A DNA stretch of 64,000 nucleotides from Elusimicrobia bacterium GWA2_61_42. GTDB lineage: Bacteria > Elusimicrobiota > Elusimicrobia > Elusimicrobiales > UBA9959. Positions 57,563-64,000 of the stretch are shown here, piece after piece. The stretch lies in NCBI GenBank assembly GCA_001799615.1, contig MGTU01000025.1, forward strand, positions 1 through 64,000, read 5' to 3'. Both the position numbers and the translations under genes were made by a program. Position 1 is the stretch's first letter; every line of letters begins with the position of its first letter. The notes beneath the pieces are model-generated. The model searched no databases and had not been told where the DNA came from. It worked only from the letters and a program-made list of their open reading frames with translations.

Positions 57563-59527
57563 TTATAGGAATCTTACGAGCAGATTCAAAGCCGAGGCGA
57601 AGAGCAAAGCCGCGGCGAAGTTCATGGCGAAAACTTTCGACGCGTCCCCGGCGCCCAGCTCGCGCACGGTCACCATGAAGCCGCCCAGGCAGGGCAGGTA
57701 CAGGCTGAGGAAAACGCTGGCCACCACTAGGGAGCCCGGCGCCAGCTGGAAAGGCGTCAGCATGGCGATGGAGACGTCCTTGCGCAGGAAGCCCAGCGTC
57801 ATGACCGAGACGGTGTCGGCCGGCAGGCCCAGCAGGCCGGTGACGGCGGGCTTGAAGAACCCCGAGAGGGCCTGCAGCACTCCGCCCAGGTCCATCAGGC
57901 TGATGATCAGCACGCCCAGCACTATCATGGGTACGGCCTCGGTCAGGAAATCCTTGACGCGGAAATACAGTTTTTTGGCCAGCATGGGCCCGCAGGGCGT
58001 CTGGTAGGGGGGGACTTCCAGGAAAAGTTCCGGCGTCTCGCCCTTGAGCAGGCGGCTGAGCGCCAGCGAACTGGCGATGCCGGCCGCAGCTACGGCGGCG
58101 AAGACGGCAACGGTGTACTTCAGGGGATAAGGGGAGAGCAGGCTGAAGATCATGGCGGTCTGCGGCATGCACGGCGCGAGCCCCAGCGTCAGGGCCGTGG
58201 CGATCACGCGCTCGCGCCTGGTCTCCAGCACTCGCGCGGCCAGGATGGCCGGCACCTTGCAGCCCAGGCCCAGCATCAGCGGGATGGTGCCGTAGCCGTG
58301 CAGGCCCAGGCGGTGCATGGAGCTGTCCAGCATGATGGCCAGGCGCGGCAGGTAGCCGATATCTTCCAGCAGGCCCAGCGCGGCGTAAAAGGAAATGATA
58401 TAAGGCAGCACCGTCACGAACGGGATGTACAGGCCGGTGGTAAGCAGGGCGAAGGATTCCATGGGCGCCGGGGTGACGCCCAGGAGCAGGGTCTTGAGAA
58501 AACCGCCGTCGGCCAGGCCCGAAAGGGCGGAAGTCGCCAGCGGCATCCAGGCCAGGCGGAACAGCGGGTCCAGGACGTGGTTTATCAGCCCCTCGCCCAC
58601 GGCGCGGATGGCCAGGAAGACCGCGGCCATCACCGCGGCCGCGAAAGGCAGGCCGGTGGACGGGCGCGAGGTTATGTCCTCTATTTTTTCCAGCAGGGTG
58701 GGATGCTTGTGCGTTATCTTCTGACACTCGGCCGAGATGCGCCCTATCAGCTTCCACTTGTCGTCGGGACTGCCGGGCACCGGGGCCGGCGCGGGCAGGC
58801 GCCCGGCGTTGAAATCCTCCACGGCGGTCTTCAGCCCGGCCAGGCCTACGCCGGTAGTGGCCACAAAGGGGATGACTTTTACGCCCAGCCGCCGCTCCAG
58901 TTCCGGCGCGTCTATGTCCACGCCGCGCCTGCTGGCTATGTCCCACTTGTTGAGCAGGATCACCAGGGGCAGGCCGAGGGCGGCCAGCTCCAGCGTGTAA
59001 AAAAGATTGCGCTCCAGGTTGGTGGCGTCCACGACGTTCAGGATCAGGGCGGTGCCTTCTTCTCCCAGGATGCGGCCGGCCACTTCCTCCGCTTTGTTGG
59101 TGGCCTCGTGGCTGTAGGCGCCGGGCACGTCCACTATCGAGAACCTTTCGCCGGCGAGAATGGTCCAGCCGGAGGTGTAGCCGACGGTGGTGCCGGGGTA
59201 ATTAGAGGAGATCACTTCCAGGCCGGTCAGGCGGGAGAAGACCACGCTTTTGCCCACGTTGGGATTGCCGGCCAGCAGGATCTTCCTGGCGCGCACTTTT
59301 ACGGTGACGGCGGAGGCCATGCCGCGCCCGATGGCCAGCCTGGTGCCCAGTACCTCCAGCAGTACCGGGCCGCCGGACTTTTCGGGAGAGCGCTTGATCA
59401 CCTGGCGCCCGGAGAAGATGCCCATGGCTTTCAGCCTGGCCTGCAGCGCGCCGCCGCTTACTTCCAGGACGTAGCCGGCTTCTCCCTCGCGCATGGAAAG
59501 CAGGGTGAGGACGGGGGACTGTTTCAT
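57563..59527 (-). CDS. feoB: FeoA-FeoB fusion, ferrous iron transporter
   Basis: A 654-residue protein. Residues 1-75 are a FeoA-type SH3 domain (LLSMREGEAGYVLEV...LKAMGIFSGRQVI). A FeoB G domain follows with GNPNVGKSVVFSRLTG, VDVPGAYS, NKWD and the G2 loop NYPGTTVGY. The C-terminal permease contains two Gate motifs (GYLPRLAIMLD, FLSLYLPCLGGFM) and SLLSPYPLKYTV. It imports Fe2+ across the inner membrane. FeoA and FeoB are usually separate. Its ATG overlaps the DtxR-like gene's stop by 4 nt. Confidence 0.95.
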   Translation of the reverse strand: MKQSPVLTLLSMREGEAGYVLEVSGGALQARLKAMGIFSGRQVIKRSPEKSGGPVLLEVLGTRLAIGRGMASAVTVKVRARKILLAGNPNVGKSVVFSRLTGLEVISSNYPGTTVGYTSGWTILAGERFSIVDVPGAYSHEATNKAEEVAGRILGEEGTALILNVVDATNLERNLFYTLELAALGLPLVILLNKWDIASRRGVDIDAPELERRLGVKVIPFVATTGVGLAGLKTAVEDFNAGRLPAPAPVPGSPDDKWKLIGRISAECQKITHKHPTLLEKIEDITSRPSTGLPFAAAVMAAVFLAIRAVGEGLINHVLDPLFRLAWMPLATSALSGLADGGFLKTLLLGVTPAPMESFALLTTGLYIPFVTVLPYIISFYAALGLLEDIGYLPRLAIMLDSSMHRLGLHGYGTIPLMLGLGCKVPAILAARVLETRRERVIATALTLGLAPCMPQTAMIFSLLSPYPLKYTVAVFAAVAAAGIASSLALSRLLKGETPELFLEVPPYQTPCGPMLAKKLYFRVKDFLTEAVPMIVLGVLIISLMDLGGVLQALSGFFKPAVTGLLGLPADTVSVMTLGFLRKDVSIAMLTPFQLAPGSLVVASVFLSLYLPCLGGFMVTVRELGAGDASKVFAMNFAAALLFASALNLLVRFL

Positions 59528-59961
59528 TTGCGGGCCCCCTTGAGGACCGCGCCGCGGGCCGAGGCCAGCAGGCGGGCGCGGGCCGGGGCTTTCAGGAAAA
59601 CGGCCAGGCCTTCCACGCGCCGCAAAGCTTCCGGGCTGAGGGCGTGCTCCGCCCTGCAGGCGTCGCGTTCGGCCTGGGGCCCGGGCATGGCAAGGATGGA
59701 AGTGAAAAAGTCCTTGAGCAGAGAGTGGCGGCCGGCTATTTCGGCCCCGGCCTTGAGGCCGCGGGGGGACATGCGGACGCTGCCGTAACGTTCGTGTTCG
59801 AGCAGGCCGCGCGCGGCCAGGGCCTTGATGGCGGCGTTGACGGAAGGCTTGGAAACTTTAAGCCGGGCGCCGACGAGGCCGGCGCGGGTAAAGCCGCCGG
59901 CGCCGCTCAGGACGTAGACGGCTTCGAGGTAGTCTTCAAGGCTGGTGGAAAGTTCGCGCAT
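59524..59961 (-). CDS. DtxR/MntR-family metal-dependent repressor
   Basis: A 145-residue regulator. The N-terminal winged helix has LEDYLEAVYVL and VGARLKVSKPSVNAAIKALAARGLLEHERYGSVRMS. The dimerisation and metal domain includes GRHSLLKDFFTSIL, ERDACRAEHALSPEALRRVEG. The histidine/cysteine/glutamate positions match metal ligands of the family. No SH3 domain is present, as in MntR-like members. It probably represses its own operon with feoAB in response to Fe2+ or Mn2+. GGAAGG precedes the ATG. Confidence 0.9.
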   Translation of the reverse strand: MRELSTSLEDYLEAVYVLSGAGGFTRAGLVGARLKVSKPSVNAAIKALAARGLLEHERYGSVRMSPRGLKAGAEIAGRHSLLKDFFTSILAMPGPQAERDACRAEHALSPEALRRVEGLAVFLKAPARARLLASARGAVLKGARK

Positions 59962-59972
59962 GGGCCTTCCTG

Positions 59973-59999
59973 TTAAATGTTAGTCTAGCCTAACTTTAA
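59973..59999. promoter_or_regulatory. DtxR-type operator
   Basis: A 27-bp near-palindrome is built of TTAAA, GTTAG and their complements CTAAC, TTTAA around CTAG. It resembles the iron-box pattern TTAGG-N-TAGCCTAA. It lies 11 nt before the ATG of the regulator gene, overlapping the expected promoter, so autorepression with feoAB is likely. Confidence 0.75.
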
Positions 60000-60026
60000 C
60001 AAAAAAGGACCCCGGGGCGCAAGGGC

Positions 60027-60929
60027 TCAGGCGGCCGGCCTGTTCCGGCCCAGCGGTTCCGAGAGGTTCAGCAGCACGGCGCTCAGGTCTTTGTCGCCGT
60101 AGCCGCTGGCGGCCGCCCTGGACATCAGGGCTTCGGCGGCGGCGGTAACCGGCAGCTCTATCTTCCTGGCGGCCGCCTCGGCCAGCATGAAGCGCGCGTC
60201 CTTGAGCATGTGCTTGAGGGGAAAGGCGGGGGAGAAGTCCATTTTGAGGATATTCTCCTTTTTAAGCCCGAAGTAGCCGCAGTTCAGCGCGGGGTTCGCC
60301 GCCAGCGTTTCGAAGATCAGCGCCGGGTCGAGGCCCTGCGCGGACGCCAGCACGGCCGCTTCCGCCAGCGCCGTGGTCAGCTGCGCCACTATCAGGTTGA
60401 CGCAGAGCTTGAGGGCGGTGCCGGCCGGGGCGGGCCCGGCGTACACTACCGCGCGGCTCATGGCCTTCAGGACCGGGCCGTTCTTTTCAACGGCGGTTTT
60501 CTCTCCGCCGGCGAGTATCACGAGCTGGCCGCTTTCGGCGGCCGGTTTGGAGCCGGAGACGGGGCAGTCCAAAAAGCTGACGCCGGCGGTATAGCATTTC
60601 TTCGCCAGGGCGGCCGTGTAGGCCGGCGAGAGGGTGCTCATGTTGATGAGCGTGTTGCCGCCGGAGAAGGCGGAGAGGACCCCTTCCGGCCCTTCCATCA
60701 CGGCGTCCATGGCGGTCGTGTCGGAGACCATGATGATCACGGTGTCGGCGGCCTTGGCCAGCGCCCTGGGCGTGGCGGCCACGTCGCAGCCCAGGTCGGC
60801 GAACTCCATGGTCCGCTGCCTGGTGCGGTTGTAGACGGTGACCTGGAAGCCGGCCTTTACCAGGTTCATGGCCATGGCCCGGCCCATGATGCCGAGCCCT
60901 ACGAAACCTATCCTGGGGGGAACGCTCAT
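60027..60929 (-). CDS. Beta-hydroxyacid dehydrogenase family protein (HIBADH/GLYR-like)
   Basis: A 300-residue NAD(P)-dependent dehydrogenase. It has an N-terminal dinucleotide motif GFVGLGIMGRAMAMNL, the substrate-binding block DCPVSGSKPAAESGQL and the catalytic lysine in GTALKLCVNLIVAQ. The NRTRQR segment after strand two suggests NADP+ preference. Candidate activities are glyoxylate/succinic semialdehyde reductase or 3-hydroxyisobutyrate dehydrogenase. Its ATG overlaps the pseudouridine synthase stop (ATGA). Confidence 0.88.
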   Translation of the reverse strand: MSVPPRIGFVGLGIMGRAMAMNLVKAGFQVTVYNRTRQRTMEFADLGCDVAATPRALAKAADTVIIMVSDTTAMDAVMEGPEGVLSAFSGGNTLINMSTLSPAYTAALAKKCYTAGVSFLDCPVSGSKPAAESGQLVILAGGEKTAVEKNGPVLKAMSRAVVYAGPAPAGTALKLCVNLIVAQLTTALAEAAVLASAQGLDPALIFETLAANPALNCGYFGLKKENILKMDFSPAFPLKHMLKDARFMLAEAAARKIELPVTAAAEALMSRAAASGYGDKDLSAVLLNLSEPLGRNRPAA

Positions 60930-61492
60930 GTTATACCTCGCAGTTTTGATATTTCAGACGCCGTAAGTTCGCGCCAGCGGCCGGGCTCCAGCCCTTCCGT
61001 GGTCAGCGGCCCTATGGCGCGGCGCAGCAGGCGCAGCACGGGGAAGCCTACGGAGGCCAGCATGCGCCTTACCTGGCGGTTGCGGCCTTCTTTGAGCACC
61101 AGCTCGGCCCAGGAAGTGGGCACGGTCTTGCGGAACCGCACGGGCGGCACCCGGGGCGGCAGGCCGGGGTCGGGCAGGATCCGCGCGCCGCAGGGCCGGG
61201 TGGGACCGTCGTTCAGGACCACCCCGGCCCGCAGGGCGGCCAGGGCCGCTTCCGTTATCCCGCGCTCTACCTGGGCCCAGTAAGTCTTGGCCGTCTTATG
61301 GCGCGGGTCCGCTATGCGGGCCTGCAGGGAGCCGTCCGAGGTGAGCAGCAGCAGTCCCTCGCTGTCATGGTCGAGCCGGCCAGCGGGATAGACGCCTTTG
61401 GGCAGGGAAAAATCCGCCAGCGAGGCGTGGCCGTGCTCGGGCGTGAACTGCGAGAGGACCCCGTAGGGCTTATTGAAGATAATAGTAGGCAT
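60926..61492 (-). CDS. RluE-like 23S rRNA pseudouridine synthase
   Basis: A 188-residue RsuA/RluE-family enzyme without an S4 domain. The catalytic aspartate is in AGRLDHDSEGLLLLT. FNKPYGVLSQF opens the fold, KTYWAQVERG and LKEGRNRQVRRMLASVGFPVLRL close it. It modifies a uridine in rRNA. The ATG at 61492 is favoured over an adjacent TTG. It is the first gene of a two-gene operon. Confidence 0.9.
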   Translation of the reverse strand: MPTIIFNKPYGVLSQFTPEHGHASLADFSLPKGVYPAGRLDHDSEGLLLLTSDGSLQARIADPRHKTAKTYWAQVERGITEAALAALRAGVVLNDGPTRPCGARILPDPGLPPRVPPVRFRKTVPTSWAELVLKEGRNRQVRRMLASVGFPVLRLLRRAIGPLTTEGLEPGRWRELTASEISKLRGIT

Positions 61493-61534
61493 CAAGCGTC
61501 AGCCGCGGCCTCCCCGAAGGCCGGTCCTATATGT

Positions 61535-61540
61535 TATTAT
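61535..61540 (+). promoter_or_regulatory. -10 element of a probable leaderless transcript (RNase D)
   Basis: TATTAT is followed by 7 nt (ATTTTAC) and then the ATG at 61548; no ribosome binding site. Confidence 0.55.
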
Positions 61541-61547
61541 ATTTTAC

Positions 61548-62690
61548 ATGAGTTATACCTTCATCGACACCCAGAAAGAGTTCGACGAGCTGGCCGCCAA
61601 GCTGGCCAAACATAAATATCTCTGCATAGACACCGAATCCAACAGCCTTTACGTCTATAAAGAAAAGTTCTGCCTGATGCAGCTTTCCAGCGAGCATATC
61701 AACGCCGTCGTCGATACCCTGGCCGTGGACATAAAATCCATCCTGCCGGTTTTCGCCGACCCGGCGGTGGAAAAGATCTTCCATTCCGCGGATTCCGACA
61801 TCCGGGTCTTCAAAGCTGCCATGGGCTGCACTTTCGTTAATATCTTCGACGTGATGGTGGCCGCCAAGTACCTGGGCATCATCAAGTGCGGCCTGGACAA
61901 CATGGTGAAGGAATTTTTCAAAGTGGAGCTGAATAAGAAATTCCAGAAGGCCGACTGGGGCCGCAGGCCCCTCTCCAAAGAAATGCTGGATTACGCCAGC
62001 GGCGACACCGTCTATCTTAAAAGAATGCGCGACCTGATGGCCGCGGAGCTGGAGAAGAAAGGGCGCCTGGAAGAAGTGAAGGGGCAGTTCGCCCAGATCT
62101 GCAAGATAGAGCCCACTCCCATGCGCTTCGACGAGAGCGGCTTCCTTACGCTCAAAGGCGCCCGGCAGCTCAACGGCAGGGGGCTGGCGGTGCTGCGCGA
62201 ACTTTACCTGGCGCGGGAAGTGGCCGCCATCAAACGCAATTCTCCTCCTTTCAAAGTGATCAGCGAAGACCTGATGCTGCGCCTGTCGGTGGCCCCCAGG
62301 GAGGGCCTGCATAACCTGTCCATTTTCAAGGGCGTGAGCGGCTACGTGCTGGCTAACCACGGGGGCTGGATCCGCGAAGCTATCCAGAAGGGCCTTAAGG
62401 CTCCCGAGTACAACGTGCCTCACCGGGAGATCTCCCGGGAAAAGCGCGCCTACTTCGAGTCCATCAAGACCCGCTTCAAGAACCTCAAACTCTGGCGCAA
62501 GGAAACCGCCGTGCGGCGCAACATGCTGCCCGAGGCTATCATGGGCAACGACGTGCTGGAGCGGGTGGCTTTCTCCCTGCCGAGAAGCATGGAAGACCTG
62601 CACGCGGTGCGCGGGCTGGGAGCGGAAAAGGTGTCGCTTTACGGCGCGGAACTGCTGGAGTTCATCAAGAAGCACCACGCGGGGAAGTAA
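61548..62690 (+). CDS. rnd: Ribonuclease D
   Basis: A 380-residue 3'-5' exoribonuclease for tRNA maturation and RNA decay. The DEDDy residues fall in CIDTESNSLYVY, HSADSDIRVFKAA and YASGDTVYLKRM. A linker and a HRDC-like domain follow (LARE...LMLRLSVAPREGLHNL and RGLGAEKVSLYGAELLEFI). The start at 61548 is favoured because the preceding in-frame residues from 61473 do not match the family. Confidence 0.92.
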   Translation: MSYTFIDTQKEFDELAAKLAKHKYLCIDTESNSLYVYKEKFCLMQLSSEHINAVVDTLAVDIKSILPVFADPAVEKIFHSADSDIRVFKAAMGCTFVNIFDVMVAAKYLGIIKCGLDNMVKEFFKVELNKKFQKADWGRRPLSKEMLDYASGDTVYLKRMRDLMAAELEKKGRLEEVKGQFAQICKIEPTPMRFDESGFLTLKGARQLNGRGLAVLRELYLAREVAAIKRNSPPFKVISEDLMLRLSVAPREGLHNLSIFKGVSGYVLANHGGWIREAIQKGLKAPEYNVPHREISREKRAYFESIKTRFKNLKLWRKETAVRRNMLPEAIMGNDVLERVAFSLPRSMEDLHAVRGLGAEKVSLYGAELLEFIKKHHAGK

Positions 62691-62713
62691 AGCGCGGCGC
62701 CGGCGGCTGTCCG

Positions 62714-64000
62714 CTAATGGAAGAGTTTTCTGGCCAGGTCGGCCCTGTTGATCTCGCGCAGGGCTTTCAGGATGAGGGGTTTGTTTTCCGGTTTGTAGTA
62801 CTGTAGGAGCGCCCGCTGCATGCGGCGCTCCGTTTCTTTTTTGGGGACGTAGACGGGTTCCAGCGTAAAAGGGTCCAGGCCGGTGAAATAGATGGAGGTG
62901 GCCAGTTCCATGGGAGCGGGCAGAAAATCGTTTATCTGCTGGGGGCGGATGTTCCTTTCCTTCAGGAAGACCGCCAGGTCCGCCATGTCGGCCAGCGTGG
63001 AACCGGGGTGGGCCGAGATGAAGTAAAGCACCAGGTACTGCTCTTTGCCGGCTTTTTTGGATTCCGCCAGGAATTTATCAGCGAATTCCTTGAACACTTC
63101 CACCGACGGCTTTTTCATCACCGACAGCACTTTGGGGGAGATATGCTCCGGGGCCACTTTCAGCTGGCCCCCGGTGTGGAAGCGCGCGATCTCCGAAATA
63201 TACTCGCCGCAGCGCAGCGCCAGGTCCATCCTGATGCCGCTGGCCACGAAAGCTTTTTTCAGGCCCTTTATGGCCCTTATGCGGCGCATCAGCGCCAGCA
63301 GGGGCTTGTGGTCGGTGTCGAGGTTGGGGCAGATGACGGGGTGCACGCAGGAGATCTTGCGGCAGGCTTGGCAGACGGCCAGGTCGCGCCCGCGCATCTC
63401 GTACATGTTGGCCGACGGCGCGCCCAGGTCCGAGATATTGCCGGGGTGGCGCGGGGTTTTAAGCAGTTCCTCCGCCTCCCTTTCGACGGAGGCGGGGCTG
63501 CGGCTCTGGATGAAGCGGCCCTGGTGCAGGGTCAGCGAGCAGAAAGAGCAGCCGCCGAAGCAGCCGCGGTGGATGACGATGGAGTCCTTGATCATCTCCA
63601 GCGCCGGGATGGGCTCTTTGTAAGAGGGGTGGGCGCGCTTGGTGAAAGGCAGGCCGTAAACGGCGTCCATCTCTTCGGTGGTAAGCGGCAGGGCGGGGGG
63701 ATTCTGGACTACGGCGCGGCCTTCGCTTTTCTGCACGAGGGGTTTGGCGTTATAGGGGTTGGATTCCTCGTAAATTATGCGCGTGGCCGCGGAGAACTTC
63801 ACCCTGTCCCCGGCGACTTCTCCCGCGGACGGGAGCTCCAGGGCTCCGGGGAGCGGCAGCGCGGCCGTCTCTTTGGCGCCCAGCGGGTAGGCGGTGCCGC
63901 GTATGTCCCTCAGGGCCGGAATTTTTTCCCCGGCTTTGAGGCGGGCGGCTATTTCCCTGATCTGGCGCTCGCCCATGCCGTACACCAGCAGGTCCGCTTT
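62714..64000 (-). CDS. YgiQ family radical SAM protein, truncated by the window end
   Basis: At least 428 residues are visible; the N-terminus lies beyond base 64000 (reading enters as KADLLVYGMGERQI). The radical SAM motif is CFGGCSFCSL (CX3CX2C) within IVIHRGCFGGCSFC. KVAPEHISPKVLSVMKKPS and the DUF3362-like QQINDFLPAPMELATSIYFTGLDP complete the family pattern. A cysteine-rich insert (CQACRKISCVHPVICPN) may hold another cluster. The function of YgiQ is unknown. Confidence 0.93.
   Translation of the reverse strand, partial: KADLLVYGMGERQIREIAARLKAGEKIPALRDIRGTAYPLGAKETAALPLPGALELPSAGEVAGDRVKFSAATRIIYEESNPYNAKPLVQKSEGRAVVQNPPALPLTTEEMDAVYGLPFTKRAHPSYKEPIPALEMIKDSIVIHRGCFGGCSFCSLTLHQGRFIQSRSPASVEREAEELLKTPRHPGNISDLGAPSANMYEMRGRDLAVCQACRKISCVHPVICPNLDTDHKPLLALMRRIRAIKGLKKAFVASGIRMDLALRCGEYISEIARFHTGGQLKVAPEHISPKVLSVMKKPSVEVFKEFADKFLAESKKAGKEQYLVLYFISAHPGSTLADMADLAVFLKERNIRPQQINDFLPAPMELATSIYFTGLDPFTLEPVYVPKKETERRMQRALLQYYKPENKPLILKALREINRADLARKLFH

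Overview
The window is 64 kb of gene-dense, GC-rich bacterial chromosome. About 60 protein genes sit on both strands, with two tRNAs, a cobalamin riboswitch and no rRNA, CRISPR array, prophage or transposase. The best taxonomic guess is a free-living (groundwater or sediment type) member of the Elusimicrobiota or a related deep-branching diderm phylum. That rests on an outer-membrane FadL-like protein, LPS-core-type glycosyltransferases, secG behind the glycolytic genes, an archaeal-style group 3b [NiFe] hydrogenase and fermentative-looking metabolism. It is an inference from gene content, not a database result.

Layout. 1-3.6 kb: glycolytic operon gap - cyclic-2,3-DPG-synthetase-like GTPase - pgk - secG, with strong hairpins between the first three genes. 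3.6-7.9 kb: CNNM/CBS transporter fused to a PTS EIIA domain, tRNA-Leu(GAG), lysA and a secreted PGRP amidase. 7.9-12.4 kb: surface-glycan operon (methyltransferase and four glycosyltransferases). 12.4-15.9 kb: repeat-bearing spacer, tRNA-Ala(GGC), alpha-glucan phosphorylase and a cold-shock protein. 16-25 kb: secreted and signalling proteins (REC-metallo-beta-lactamase fusion, histidine kinase), rsmD with a Cas4/RecB-like nuclease, and a cell-envelope operon (SixA-like phosphatase, SpoIID, UppP). 25.1-31.7 kb: hydrogenase operon hydBGDA plus its maturation protease, then an amino-acid permease and a YbaB protein. 31.7-34.4 kb: a secreted protein with a long leader, a ~470-bp terminal-inverted-repeat element full of nested hairpins, and an archaeal-type hypA with a Mrp/MinD-type ATPase that probably replaces hypB. 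34.4-41 kb: a BchE-like radical SAM enzyme, then an operon of three or four lycopene-cyclase/CruF-like membrane proteins, a histidine kinase and a FadL-like porin. 41-43.7 kb: riboswitch-controlled btuFCD. 43.7-53 kb: secreted MBL and PLD enzymes, a GH57 glycogen branching locus, a second GH57 protein and a haem-binding TolB-like protein. 53-64 kb: RidA/chorismatase-like protein, cysteine desulfidase, MFS transporter, FeoA-FeoB fusion with a DtxR regulator and its operator, a beta-hydroxyacid dehydrogenase, an RluE-like pseudouridine synthase, RNase D and YgiQ (cut by the window end).

How it fits together. Glycogen enzymes feed glycolysis, and the group 3b hydrogenase can balance NAD(P)H against H2. 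Nickel delivery appears to use an archaeal-type HypA/ATPase pair. B12 import, riboswitch-controlled, may serve a B12-dependent radical SAM enzyme encoded just upstream.

A recurrent regulatory feature is a TANNNT hexamer placed 6-7 nt before the ATG of at least eight first-in-operon genes that lack a Shine-Dalgarno sequence. This points to leaderless transcripts. The most novel-looking items are the 32.7-33.2 kb element, the cyclase-like membrane cluster with its kinase, the Mrp/MinD-type HypB and the paired GGGGACAGGCTACTTTTTT palindromes.
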